A DNA stretch of 64,000 nucleotides from Candidatus Gastranaerophilales bacterium (GCA_944325635.1 CALVBD010000002.1:124001-188000), one strand, 5' to 3'; shown: positions 22,514-31,321, counted from the stretch's first letter. Made by a program: numbers and translations. Notes: generated by a model from the letters alone, not told the origin.

Positions 22514-23986
22514 TTATTTTTCAATTTTCGGCATATCTTTTATTGATTCGCTTTCGTTTACGTATGCCGTAACCTGTTTTAATGCCGGTTTAAATGCATT
22601 AACCGTTGCGTTTCCGCCTAAGCAGCCGCCCTGACATGCCATTACTTCTATCAGGTTTCCTAAATCGCACATACCGTTTTTAGCATATTTTTTAAGATCT
22701 CTTATTGATTGCTTTGTAAGTCCGTCAATGATAACAGGATGTGCAGGAATTTCTTCAGGCAGCATTGTTTGAACTGCTTTTGCAACCCCGCCTGTTACAC
22801 AGTAATTTCTGCCTTCTGCGGACGCTTCGGCTTTAAATTCGCTTTCTCCGCATTCTGCAACCTGAATGTTCAGTGCAATAAACCAGGCACCTACTTCTTC
22901 GTAATTTAATACATAATCTACATTAGGGTTCTGGAGCGCTTCACGTCTTTTTGCAACACAAGGGCTGAAAAATACCGTTACTGCATCTGGATTTTCTTTT
23001 TTAACAATTTCGGCTGTATAGTAAAGCGGTGTCTTTGTATCTGAACGGAAAGGTTTCATCTCAGGGATATGTTTTTCAACAAGTTCGTTGTATCCCGCAC
23101 AGCAAGATGTTGTCATAAATTCAGCACCGTGTTCAAGTCGTTCCGTGAATTCAGCGGCTTCTGTTTTTGTTGTTACATCTGCACCTTGCGCAACTTCATA
23201 AACATCAGCAAATCCAAGCTTTTGAATAGCTTCTTTAAGCTGTGCAGGGGAGCAAGGTAATTGTCCCATCATTGCAGGTGCAAGCATGGCGATTACCTTT
23301 TTGCCTTCTTTGATTGCTTTTAGAACATCTATGATTTGGCTTTTTTCGTGAACAGCACCGAATGGGCATGCAGAAACACATTTTCCGCAGGAAATACATT
23401 TTGAAAAATCAATCTGCGCGTGACCATCTTCATCTTTTGCAATCGCACCTACAGGGCATGCGTTTTCGCAAGGAACTATAATTTTTTGAATTGCCTGATA
23501 AGGACAAACCTGTGCACACATCCCACAGTTTTTGCATTTTTCAGGGTCAATAACGGATTTTCCGTTCTGGATACTGATTGCACCGAATTTACAAGTATTT
23601 ACGCAAGGTCTTGCAACGCAGCCCTGGCACAAATCAGTTACGTAAATTCTTGCCGGAACACAGCCTTTGCAGGCAGTTGTCAAAACTGTCAACGGGTGTT
23701 CATCAGGAACTTTTCTATCAAGTGCTTTGTGTGCAATATCCGAAAGCAATTCACTGTCGTCGGTTTCTTCTATTGAAAAGCCTAATCCTGCAATTGCTCG
23801 GTCGCGTAATATTGCACGCTCTTTATAAATGCAGCATCTATATGGGACTTCGTGTCCTTTCGGGCGCATATCATACGGTATTAAACGCGCCTGTTCTTCA
23901 AAATTATCACTCAGGAAGGATTTGATAAGTCTTACCAGAATCTCTCTTTTTAAATGTGATGTCTGTTTTGGGGTGTTTATTGCCAT
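22514..23986 (-). CDS. [FeFe] hydrogenase, monomeric group B type
   Basis: 490 residues. The N-terminal part has cysteine-rich [4Fe-4S] sites (CKGC, CQGCVARPCVNTC, CKNCGMCAQVCPY, CENACPVGAI, CISCGKCVSACPF). The H-cluster domain follows with L1 TSCCAGY (about 294), L2 FFSPCVAKR (about 342) and L3 EVMACQGGCLGGN (about 449). All H-cluster cysteines are present. The Tyr in L1 and the extended ferredoxin region match group B enzymes of anaerobes. It would oxidise reduced ferredoxin and release H2, in the cytoplasm. It is encoded alone, with maturation gene hydF and a sensor hydrogenase 4-7 kb away. Confidence 0.9.
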   Translation of the reverse strand: MAINTPKQTSHLKREILVRLIKSFLSDNFEEQARLIPYDMRPKGHEVPYRCCIYKERAILRDRAIAGLGFSIEETDDSELLSDIAHKALDRKVPDEHPLTVLTTACKGCVPARIYVTDLCQGCVARPCVNTCKFGAISIQNGKSVIDPEKCKNCGMCAQVCPYQAIQKIIVPCENACPVGAIAKDEDGHAQIDFSKCISCGKCVSACPFGAVHEKSQIIDVLKAIKEGKKVIAMLAPAMMGQLPCSPAQLKEAIQKLGFADVYEVAQGADVTTKTEAAEFTERLEHGAEFMTTSCCAGYNELVEKHIPEMKPFRSDTKTPLYYTAEIVKKENPDAVTVFFSPCVAKRREALQNPNVDYVLNYEEVGAWFIALNIQVAECGESEFKAEASAEGRNYCVTGGVAKAVQTMLPEEIPAHPVIIDGLTKQSIRDLKKYAKNGMCDLGNLIEVMACQGGCLGGNATVNAFKPALKQVTAYVNESESIKDMPKIEK

Positions 23987-24141
23987 ATTCTTAACTTCCT
24001 CATTTAATATTCCACTATAATGCCATTATCGCATAAAAATAAAATTTTTCAAAAAATAACCATATTATTGCCTTTGTAAATTTTAATTAAGCTCTGCGCA
24101 AAAATTTTTTTCTTTAGTTTTATTGTATTCAGGAGGTACGT

Positions 24142-24651
24142 ATGTTAGCAGTAAATAATAATAACATAAATTTTACGGCACATCTTGATCTTACAAAGGT
24201 AAAACTGGAAAGAAACAGATGGAAGAATGTTGCAAAAATATTTGAGGAAAAAACTCAAAAAACTCCTTATACATTGGAACTCACTGACAGCGGAAAACAA
24301 CTTGATATTTATGCATTCCCGGAAGATTTTGATGATGTGGAGCATAGCTGCACACTGACAAAAGAAGCTACCAAAAAGCTTATGGAAACTTCCGATGAAA
24401 AAATTTCGCAAAAACTTATTAAATTGCTGAACATATTCAATCATCAGGACACAACAAGAAAAACTGCTATTGAATTTTTAAATAAGTTACAAAAAGATGA
24501 TAAATACGGAACTTTGACTTTCCCTAATTACAAAAACGGGGATTCAATTTATGATAGAATATTTATCCCTGTAATGGATAAAATGAAAGCTGATAGAATT
24601 GCCGCAACGGAAAAAGACACAATACTTAAAGATGCTCAGTTTATAGATTAA
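24142..24651 (+). CDS. Hypothetical protein
   Basis: 169 residues with a strong ribosome site (CAGGAGG) before ATG 24142. The start MLAVNNNNINFTAHLDLTK has an I-x-F pattern reminiscent of the 8271-9935 protein. The rest is charged and mixed alpha/beta (TPYTLELTDSGKQLDIYAF), with no signal peptide or membrane helix. I recognise no domain. It stands alone between two hydrogenase loci and ends at a terminator shared with the gene at 24749. Confidence 0.7.
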   Translation: MLAVNNNNINFTAHLDLTKVKLERNRWKNVAKIFEEKTQKTPYTLELTDSGKQLDIYAFPEDFDDVEHSCTLTKEATKKLMETSDEKISQKLIKLLNIFNHQDTTRKTAIEFLNKLQKDDKYGTLTFPNYKNGDSIYDRIFIPVMDKMKADRIAATEKDTILKDAQFID

Positions 24652-24697
24652 AAAATGAGCCGCTTGAGTGCGATAGAAAATTGTGACACTAGATTAG

Positions 24698-24732
24698 AAA
24701 AAATCCCTCACATGTAGCGTGAGGGATTTTTT
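24698..24732. terminator. Bidirectional terminator
   Basis: AAAAAATCCCTCAC, loop, GTGAGGGATTTTTT: perfect 14-base arms between the converging genes at 24142 and 24749. Confidence 0.9.
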
Positions 24733-24748
24733 GATTAAATTTATTTAG

Positions 24749-25012
24749 TTATTTAGCAGCGAGTTTTTCATCGATTGCTTTTAAAACTTTTTCAACAGTT
24801 GCTTCTTTGATTACGTCTTCATCAACTTTTACATAAGGAGCTTTTGAAAATTCCCAGTCGATTGAGCATAATCCTAAGCAAGGTACGCCAGAAACTTCAA
24901 CTTTGTCGCCGTATTTTGCAGGAACTGTTTCGATTAATTCCTGTAAATTTGCAGAACCCATCACAAAACATGTTGTTCCTAAACAAACTTTAACACTAAC
25001 TTTTTCACTCAT
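24749..25012 (-). CDS. Thioredoxin-like [2Fe-2S] ferredoxin (NuoE/HydA-subunit type)
   Basis: 87 residues. The start VKVCLGTTCFVMGSANL and the later GVPCLGLCSIDW give four cysteines in the spacing of the thioredoxin-like [2Fe-2S] fold of NuoE and of small hydrogenase subunits. It would carry electrons to or from a partner flavoprotein or hydrogenase. It is the last gene of the run hydF, 27990, 26227, 25063, 24749 on the minus strand, so it probably serves the sensor hydrogenase module. A second, distinct member is at 27990. Confidence 0.82.
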   Translation of the reverse strand: MSEKVSVKVCLGTTCFVMGSANLQELIETVPAKYGDKVEVSGVPCLGLCSIDWEFSKAPYVKVDEDVIKEATVEKVLKAIDEKLAAK

Positions 25013-25062
25013 TTTTATACCCTTTCTGCCGACCGAAGTCAGGCTTTACCTATTGTTTACCC

Positions 25063-26226
25063 TTACATATACTGTACTGTTACTTTTTTAAAATATTTAT
25101 CCTGCAAAACTTTTGCAATTTTTTTGATAATATTTTTTCGAATTTCAATCTCAATCGGCAGTGCCGGATCGTAATGCGCCTGATTTAACTTTGCTCCAAC
25201 CATAAAGTTAATACAGTCGCTATCTAATAAGAATTTTACCAACTTCCCTGCCGCATTGTCAATATCGGGATTGCCGTTTTCTAAGTATTCTAAAGTTTTT
25301 GTCAAAGTCAAAATCCCTTCCGTCACTAAATCAACGCCTTCCATATAGGAGCAGGCCGGGAGTTTGCCGATACTTATTGTTGTATCCATTGTGATAGGGC
25401 GGTTAAGTTCTCTTGATATAAGGTTTGCAGTTGTACCGCCGGCAATAGCTTTTTTGCCTTTGAAGTTTGCAAACATCTCGGCATATTCTTTGTCTTTTTG
25501 CTGGTGGTATGGAGGGCCTGTGAAAACTAAAGATTCTCTCGGTTCTCTGAAATACAGAACACAGGCGGATATATCATCTTTCGGCTGGCGGTCTGTTTCA
25601 ATGTTTCTTGCCTGATTTACTATGTATTGGGAAAGTTCGGAACTTGAAATATCAGGATGTTCTTCCAGTTTGTCTTTTACAAGAACGATTAACCCTTCAC
25701 GCCGTAAACCGAGTTTTAATCTTCCGCCTCCAAGTCCAGCCTGGGTGACGCCGTCGGAGCAGAAGATTAATCTGTCGCCTAGTCGCAGTTGTATTTTATA
25801 AACTTTTAATTTTCTGTTTTTAAAGGTTTTTGATTGAATTGTTTCAAAGGGCGGCTCCATAATCTCATTGTCCCGAATCCACAAAAATTGCGGATTGCCT
25901 TCTTCCACTATTTTGGCGTGTCCGTCATCATTTACGTCTATTGCCGAAAACGTTGAATAACTGATACGGCGGATTTTGCAGACAGGAAGCGAATTCATAA
26001 TGATTTCCGCAGCTTTACGTATAGGAATCTGCTGATTTTCAATAAACTGTAAAAGCATTGTTGCGGTCATACAGGAGAGAATATTTGCCTTTATCCCGCT
26101 GCCAAGACCGTCTGATAATACAGCAATCAGACGAGCCTCATCAGGATACCTTTTGGATATAAAGTAATCCCCGTAGGCATTCTGGTTATATTTTTTCATC
26201 TGACTGCAATCTATATCAATGAACAT
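25063..26226 (-). CDS. SpoIIE-type PP2C serine/threonine phosphatase
   Basis: 387 residues. The PP2C/SpoIIE domain fills the first two thirds: IAVLSDGLGSGIKANILS holds the metal-binding Asp and Gly, DRLIFCSDGVTQAGLGG the second, and KDDISACVLYFRE the third. These enzymes dephosphorylate anti-sigma-factor antagonists or signalling proteins. The last third (about 260-387) is less clear. The gene begins directly after the PAS-hydrogenase stop, so the pair is translationally coupled; phosphatases paired with group C hydrogenases are known as putative hydrogen-sensing systems. Confidence 0.88.
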   Translation of the reverse strand: MFIDIDCSQMKKYNQNAYGDYFISKRYPDEARLIAVLSDGLGSGIKANILSCMTATMLLQFIENQQIPIRKAAEIIMNSLPVCKIRRISYSTFSAIDVNDDGHAKIVEEGNPQFLWIRDNEIMEPPFETIQSKTFKNRKLKVYKIQLRLGDRLIFCSDGVTQAGLGGGRLKLGLRREGLIVLVKDKLEEHPDISSSELSQYIVNQARNIETDRQPKDDISACVLYFREPRESLVFTGPPYHQQKDKEYAEMFANFKGKKAIAGGTTANLISRELNRPITMDTTISIGKLPACSYMEGVDLVTEGILTLTKTLEYLENGNPDIDNAAGKLVKFLLDSDCINFMVGAKLNQAHYDPALPIEIEIRKNIIKKIAKVLQDKYFKKVTVQYM

Positions 26227-27945
26227 TTATTTTGCCTCATCTTCGTCTTTATCGTCAAAGTCATTGGCAATCGAACTCAAAAGAGTCTCTGTTTCTACCA
26301 TGTGTTCACCGAGCAGACAGGCGATTTCCTGAACGATTGAAATGTTTTTGGAGATAACTTCATGCGCTTTTTGTGAAATCTTTTCTCTGTTTGTTTCGGA
26401 TTGGGTTACGTCTGTAATTACGCTGCCCACGATTTCGTTTTCTTCAATTGTAAATATGCTTATGTCATAGAGTCGATTTTTGACCGCGTAACGTTCTTTA
26501 TGCAATTCTTTTCCTGAATGAAGAATTGTTTTAAAAAGATCCGCAAAGTCGACAATTCTGTCTATTGCCGCGCCTGCAAGCCCTTCTGGGCGAGCTTTGA
26601 ATACTTCATACATATCACCCGTGAACATTCTCATAAAGCTGTCGTTGGCTTCTATAATATTCATATTGCTGTCGACCATAACGACAGCTGCCGGCATGCA
26701 CCGCACAAGTGCGGCAGCTTTTCTCATTGCCGTTTTTCTCATATACGATACGCACATTGAAGCTTCGGCATCCCCATCTAAGAGGGCTTTTGCTAAATCA
26801 CGGCAGGTTGCGTATCCGCAGCCGCCGCAGTTTAATTCATCGTCAACCGTGTGTTTGCCGATTTTTTTGAGTGTTTTTAAGATTTCTTCAATGCTGTGAG
26901 GCGTTGAAACTACTTTCTTTTCCTGAATTGCATAAGGTACCACAACCGACGGCGCTTTTGGAATAATTTCCCTGTCTTTTACGTTGTTTAAAACATTTGA
27001 TATTATGGAAAGTCCGGCTTTGGAGGTTGAAATACAAGGTCCTCCGACACATCCCCCTTCACATGAAAGTGCCTCTACAAACACAACACGTTCTAATTTG
27101 TCAGGATTTAAATTCTTAAGAGCGTTTTCAAAAGAATGAAGCCCTGATATGTCAATTAACTGTACTTCTTTTTTTATGCCTATACGACGTATGGTTTCGT
27201 TCATACCTCCGTCTACGGGGTAGAGGGAGCCTTCATAGGCACTGTTAGGTATAAATTTGTTATTGTTATCTTCCGGGATTGCGGATTTTTCCGGAATTTG
27301 GTCGTTCATCCAGACCTTTAATTCTTCAAATGTAAGCGCAACATCATATAGTCCGCTGTCTCGGGCTTCATTTTTTTTGCCGATACAAGGGCCTATAAAT
27401 ACTATTGAAATATCTTCGCCGTATTTATCTTTAAGCATTCTGGCATGAGTCATTGCGGGAGAACCAATTGGCGTTATATTTTTGATAAATTCCGGATGAT
27501 AATGTCTTATAAAATCAACGATTACAGGACAGGCGCTGGATATGAACAGTCCTTTTTCAGCTTCATTGAGCATTTGTGTAGTTTTTATTGAAACTTCCTG
27601 AGCACCCAGTGCGGTTTCCGAAACTCCTTTAAACCCGAGAGTTTTCAGTAGTCCAATCATTTTTTCCGGCGAGTATTCAAATACTCCGCTCCAGGACGGT
27701 GCAAGCGATACATATACATCTTTTTGCGCTAAAATCAAATTTTTTGCCTTATCAATATCAACTCTGACGCGTTTTGCGTTAGAAGGGCAGGCTTTTACGC
27801 AGTTTCCGCAGGCAATGCACTTTTCAGGAATAACGGAAGCGTGTCCGTTTTCTATTTTAATTGCTTTGACGGGGCATTCTCTTATGCAGCGATAGCAGTC
27901 ATGACATTCGTTAGATAATGTATACACCGCATTTTGACTATTCAT
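26227..27945 (-). CDS. hydS: Putative sensory [FeFe] hydrogenase with PAS domain (group C type)
   Basis: 572 residues. Two [4Fe-4S] motifs open the protein (CHDCYRCIRECPV, CIACGNCVKACPS). A hydrogenase-like H-cluster domain follows, with L1 changed to SSACPV (about 135; one Cys instead of the usual Cys-Cys), L2 GPCIGKK (about 184) and L3 SCEGGCVGGPC (about 292). Then come a CGGCGYATC cluster motif (about 370) and a PAS domain (about 405-510; MVDSNMNIIEANDSFMRMF). This order is that of group C enzymes, proposed to sense H2 and signal rather than catalyse. The coupled phosphatase downstream supports a signalling role. Confidence 0.88.
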   Translation of the reverse strand: MNSQNAVYTLSNECHDCYRCIRECPVKAIKIENGHASVIPEKCIACGNCVKACPSNAKRVRVDIDKAKNLILAQKDVYVSLAPSWSGVFEYSPEKMIGLLKTLGFKGVSETALGAQEVSIKTTQMLNEAEKGLFISSACPVIVDFIRHYHPEFIKNITPIGSPAMTHARMLKDKYGEDISIVFIGPCIGKKNEARDSGLYDVALTFEELKVWMNDQIPEKSAIPEDNNNKFIPNSAYEGSLYPVDGGMNETIRRIGIKKEVQLIDISGLHSFENALKNLNPDKLERVVFVEALSCEGGCVGGPCISTSKAGLSIISNVLNNVKDREIIPKAPSVVVPYAIQEKKVVSTPHSIEEILKTLKKIGKHTVDDELNCGGCGYATCRDLAKALLDGDAEASMCVSYMRKTAMRKAAALVRCMPAAVVMVDSNMNIIEANDSFMRMFTGDMYEVFKARPEGLAGAAIDRIVDFADLFKTILHSGKELHKERYAVKNRLYDISIFTIEENEIVGSVITDVTQSETNREKISQKAHEVISKNISIVQEIACLLGEHMVETETLLSSIANDFDDKDEDEAK

Positions 27946-27989
27946 TGAAAACTCCTTTTATATTATAAACACTATTGATTGTAAAATTT

Positions 27990-28229
27990 TTATTTGTAAG
28001 AGGCGAGAATTTCCTGTAATTTATCTTCGTCAACCTCATGGTATTCCTTGCCGTTGATGGTTATATTTGGCCCTGTCGCGCATTTGCCTTCACATCTGGC
28101 GCCTGCAAGGTCGATTTCTGCTTCCAGCCCGTTATCTTTAATATAATTTTCTATAAATTCAAGGTTGCGGTCATTTCCGCGTGCAAAGCACGAACTTCCC
28201 ATACATACGGTTATATTTAACTTGCTCAT
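27990..28229 (-). CDS. Thioredoxin-like [2Fe-2S] ferredoxin
   Basis: 79 residues. ITVCMGSSCFARGNDRNL and ARCEGKCATGPNITI supply the four cysteines of the NuoE-like [2Fe-2S] fold; the second block lies close to HydD/HoxE-type small subunits. It lies between hydF and the sensor hydrogenase on the same strand, so it probably passes electrons to that protein. Its sequence is clearly different from the related gene at 24749, so the operon has two such carriers. Confidence 0.82.
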   Translation of the reverse strand: MSKLNITVCMGSSCFARGNDRNLEFIENYIKDNGLEAEIDLAGARCEGKCATGPNITINGKEYHEVDEDKLQEILASYK

Positions 28230-28293
28230 ACTATCCTCTTTTGTTTTATATTTTTATTTTAGCCTACGAAACCAAATTTATCAAGAGGACGTT

Positions 28294-29520
28294 TTAAAAA
28301 GGCTGTTTGAAAATCTTAATAGCACGCGGAAGAATACCAAGGCAATACGAAATCGTTATCCCGTAATTTGTAATAGGAACACCTTTTTCTGACGCTTTTA
28401 AAATCCTCGACAAAACTTCGCGGCGGTTTGTCATACAGGCGCCGCAGTGGATTATCAAGTTATAATCCATTATTTCCGGAAAATCGTGTCCTGCATAATT
28501 TTCTATAATAAGATTTTTCCCTGTCTTTTTCCTTAAAAGGTTTGGAATTTTAACACGGCCTATGTCATCTTCTATTGCGTGGTGCGTGCAGCTTTCAAGG
28601 ATAAGAACTTTGTCGCCGTCTTTCAGGTTTTCTATTGCTGAGGCTCCTTCTTCAAACGCTTTCAAATCTCCCTTAAGTCTTGCGAAAAGAATTGAAAACG
28701 AGGTCAAAGGAATGCTTTCAGGCACAATTTCCGCTACGGTTTTAAACGCCTGCGAATCAGTTATTACAAGTGCAGGAGGTTCTTTAAGGTTGTCAAGCGC
28801 CTGCTTTAGTTCGCTTTCTTTCACCACATAACTCAAACAATCGCTATCGAGTAAATCTCTCAAGGTCTGAACCTGCGGCAGGATAATTCTCCCCTTCGGT
28901 GCTTCTTTATCAATCGGGATTACAAGGATTACCGTGCTTTTAGGCGGAATTAAATCCCCTGCGATTTTCGGCGAATTCACAAAATCCTCAGGAAGCATTC
29001 TGACAAGTTTCTCTTTGAATTTAAATACAATATTTTCATCATTTAACGCAGAGGTTTTTAAAATTTTGTCCTCCGGTTTTGAACTGTCATTCTGAACTTG
29101 TTTCAGAATCTCTTCATATTTTTCAGTAGGAATTTCTTTTTCATCCTGTTTATTAATCACAATCAGATAAGGAATTTTCAGTTCATCAAATTTTTGGATT
29201 AAATTTCTTTCGTAATCGTCAATCCCGTTGTAATCACATACAATAACCGCGATATCCGTACGGTTTATGATTTTCATTGTTTTTTCAATACGTTCTGCTC
29301 CAAGTGCCGTGGTATCGTTTATTCCTGCTGTGTCGAGGAAATTAACAGGACCTACAGGCAAAAGCTCCATTGATTTTTCGACAACATCCGTTGTTGTCCC
29401 AGCAACATTAGAAACAATAGAAACCTCCTGATTGGTAATTCTGTTTAAAAACGCGGATTTCCCGACATTGGTTTTCCCGAAAATTCCTATGTGCAGACGC
29501 ATTGATTTTAATGTTTTCAT
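28294..29520 (-). CDS. hydF: [FeFe] hydrogenase H-cluster maturation GTPase HydF
   Basis: 408 residues. The N-terminal GTPase domain has G1 GKTNVGKS (15-22), G3 DTAG and G4 NKQD. The C-terminal cluster-binding part has ESCTHH near 310 and IIHCGACMTNR near 358, the His and CxxC ligands of HydF. HydF is the scaffold that receives the [2Fe] subcluster from HydE and HydG and hands it to the hydrogenase; hydE and hydG are not in the window. About residues 137-145 (EILKQVQND) are encoded by a dispersed palindrome identical to one inside ileS, placed between the G domain strands. Confidence 0.95.
   Translation of the reverse strand: MKTLKSMRLHIGIFGKTNVGKSAFLNRITNQEVSIVSNVAGTTTDVVEKSMELLPVGPVNFLDTAGINDTTALGAERIEKTMKIINRTDIAVIVCDYNGIDDYERNLIQKFDELKIPYLIVINKQDEKEIPTEKYEEILKQVQNDSSKPEDKILKTSALNDENIVFKFKEKLVRMLPEDFVNSPKIAGDLIPPKSTVILVIPIDKEAPKGRIILPQVQTLRDLLDSDCLSYVVKESELKQALDNLKEPPALVITDSQAFKTVAEIVPESIPLTSFSILFARLKGDLKAFEEGASAIENLKDGDKVLILESCTHHAIEDDIGRVKIPNLLRKKTGKNLIIENYAGHDFPEIMDYNLIIHCGACMTNRREVLSRILKASEKGVPITNYGITISYCLGILPRAIKIFKQPF
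29087..29112. repeat. 26-bp palindromic repeat inside hydF
   Basis: Arms ATTCTGAA and TTCAGAAT around a five-base loop. All 26 bases equal, in reverse complement, the stretch 47783-47808 inside ileS. It is in frame and encodes EILKQVQN in both proteins. Confidence 0.92.
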
Positions 29521-29670
29521 TTTTTTACCCTCTTTGATAAATTTTGTAAGCCTTCAGCGATTAATGCCAGTCACGTCGCTATTTGTAATCTTTACGCATT
29601 TGCCACCTCAAATGCCGAACGCTCGTTCCCGTTTTTACCCTCTTTGACAAATCTGTGCCCCCTCTTACTA

Positions 29671-29706
29671 AAAAAGGCACCCGTTAAGCGGATGCCTGAT
29701 TTTTTT
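29671..29706 (-). terminator. Terminator after rpsO
   Basis: GGCATCCG and CGGGTGCC pair on the minus strand with one mismatch, followed by a T run, just past the rpsO stop. Confidence 0.8.
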
Positions 29707-29717
29707 CATCTTGTAAA

Positions 29718-29987
29718 TTAACCTCTGATACCGAGTTTTTTGATTAATTCTCTGTATCCGTCAAGATCTCTTGATTTCATATAAGAGAGTAATCTTTTTC
29801 TTCTGCCTACCATCATTAAAAGACCTCTTTTTGTTGCGAAATCTTTCTGGTTGGTTTTCAAATGTTCTGTTAATTCAGAAATTTTCTGGCTTAATAAAGC
29901 TATTTGAACTTCTACAGAACCGGTATCTTTTTCGTTTGCACCATATTCTTTAATGATGTCTTGTTTGTTTTTTAAGTTAATTGACAT
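29718..29987 (-). CDS. rpsO: 30S ribosomal protein S15
   Basis: 89 residues from ATG 29987, which follows AAAGGAAA; the frame runs 20 codons further but without a ribosome site. The family blocks are [40 protein letters not shown] and [22 protein letters not shown]15 binds 16S rRNA early in 30S assembly. It is encoded alone with its own terminator. In many bacteria S15 represses its own translation through its leader; the leader here was not analysed for that. Confidence 0.97.
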   Translation of the reverse strand: MSINLKNKQDIIKEYGANEKDTGSVEVQIALLSQKISELTEHLKTNQKDFATKRGLLMMVGRRKRLLSYMKSRDLDGYRELIKKLGIRG

Positions 29988-30082
29988 ATTGTTTCCTTTA
30001 CGTTGTTGAGTGACTATTTGGCGTAAGCACTCTACAATGCTCATCATAATATATCAAAGAAAAAAATCAACCATGATGTTAA

Positions 30083-30115
30083 AAACCCTTTACAAATCAG
30101 CTTTGTAAAGGGTTT
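30083..30115 (-). terminator. Strong terminator hairpin
   Basis: Perfect 14-base arms (AAACCCTTTACAAA and its complement) around TCAGC, 5 bases beyond the stop of the gene at 30121. Confidence 0.88.
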
Positions 30116-30120
30116 GAATT

Positions 30121-30573
30121 TTATGCTAAAAATTGAGTTGCGCTGTGCGTGTGATAGAGAGCGGTTTTTAACGCTGCATCATAATTGAATTCGGCTTCTG
30201 ATGATGCGTTTTTCAATCTGTTCAATTTTGCTTCCTGCGTAAGAGAAGGGTCGCCGTTTTGAGCGTTGATTTTTGTTGCATAAGCTGTATATTCGGCTTT
30301 TGCCTGACTTGCGAGAGGTGCAAGAGCCTGATATCTGGCTATTAATTCTTCTGATTTCGCATTGAAGGCTTCGTGGCGCTTGTTGAAGTATTCTCTGATT
30401 AAATCAGACGGATTTCCTGATGATTTTAATTTTGATATGTCAAAATTATGAATTGAAGTCGATTTCAACTGTGCTGCAATATAGTTGTCATAAGAGCCGT
30501 ACTTCGTTTTCAGGCTGTTATCTTTTTCAAATTCATTACTGGTTAAAATATTTGAATTAATTGCGTCAACCAT
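30121..30573 (-). CDS. Hypothetical helical protein
   Basis: 150 residues, mostly helical, without signal peptide or membrane segment. The start is MVDAINSNILTSNEFEKD, and the middle has long charged helices rich in Ala, Lys and Glu (ELIARYQALAPLASQAKAEY). I do not recognise the family. It is encoded alone, between the rpsO region and the repeat element at 30689-31305, and has its own terminator. Weak AAGGGA before ATG 30573 may be the ribosome site. Confidence 0.65.
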   Translation of the reverse strand: MVDAINSNILTSNEFEKDNSLKTKYGSYDNYIAAQLKSTSIHNFDISKLKSSGNPSDLIREYFNKRHEAFNAKSEELIARYQALAPLASQAKAEYTAYATKINAQNGDPSLTQEAKLNRLKNASSEAEFNYDAALKTALYHTHSATQFLA

Positions 30574-30786
30574 ATACCAATCCCTTATATTGATTCCTTA
30601 TATATATAAAGTATTTATTTTGCAGAAAATTGCCTGTTTAATATAAAATTGTAACGAAATGTAAATTTTATATTTTCACATAAGTGAATAGTCTAGTCTG
30701 CAAAAGGCACTAGACTGTTCTTATTATATGGGGCTTATGCAGCCCCAACACCAGCACTGACAGTCCTTTAGTTAACATCCTTATAC

Positions 30787-30831
30787 GTTCACTTTTTCTT
30801 TTTGATTGCGACGCAAAAAGAAAAAGTGAAC
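30787..30831. repeat. Perfect 18-bp-arm palindrome
   Basis: GTTCACTTTTTCTTTTTG, nine-base loop, and its exact complement. The arms are pyrimidine/purine tracts. Confidence 0.9.
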
Positions 30832-31210
30832 AGAAAAAGAAAAACACGCAAAAATAACAGCGTCGCTGCGCGCCGCGAAATCAAACGGAAGTAGTTGAAG
30901 GCGTTGCCTTCAACCTTTTATGCTCGCTATCGCGGCAGAGCCGCACGCTCGCATGAAAACCCTCCGGCGCTTCGCGCCACCTCCTGCTTGGTTGCTCGCG
31001 TTAAACGGGTCTGCAACGCCGCCGCCTTCGCGTCGCCGTTTCGCCCTCTGCTCGCAATCCGCCTTTACAAGGGAGGCTTTGACTTTACCCCCTTTGTAAA
31101 GGGGGGTAGGGGGGATTTATTTAGACCGACCTGCGGTCGGTCGAAGGAAGGTGCGGAAACCTTGGTTTCTGCTGACTCGTTTCTTTTGGTCGCGTGTTTT
31201 CTTTTCTTTC

Positions 31211-31256
31211 GTCTATTTCTTTTCTTTTGCTTCGCAACAAAAGAAAAGAAATAGAC
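31211..31256. repeat. Perfect 19-bp-arm palindrome
   Basis: GTCTATTTCTTTTCTTTTG, loop CTTCGCAA, and its exact complement. It is similar in composition to the palindrome at 30787-30831 and closes the other end of the same field. Confidence 0.9.
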
Positions 31257-31321
31257 TTAATAAGGAAATCTGATAGTGCCTTTTAGGTACTGGTCTGTTT
31301 CCTTATCCGTGTAAAATAAAA

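Noticed and set aside
30895-31254. Open frame of 119 codons in the inverted-repeat field
   Set aside because: Arg/Pro-rich at first and Phe/Leu-rich at the end because it reads through palindromes; no ribosome site.
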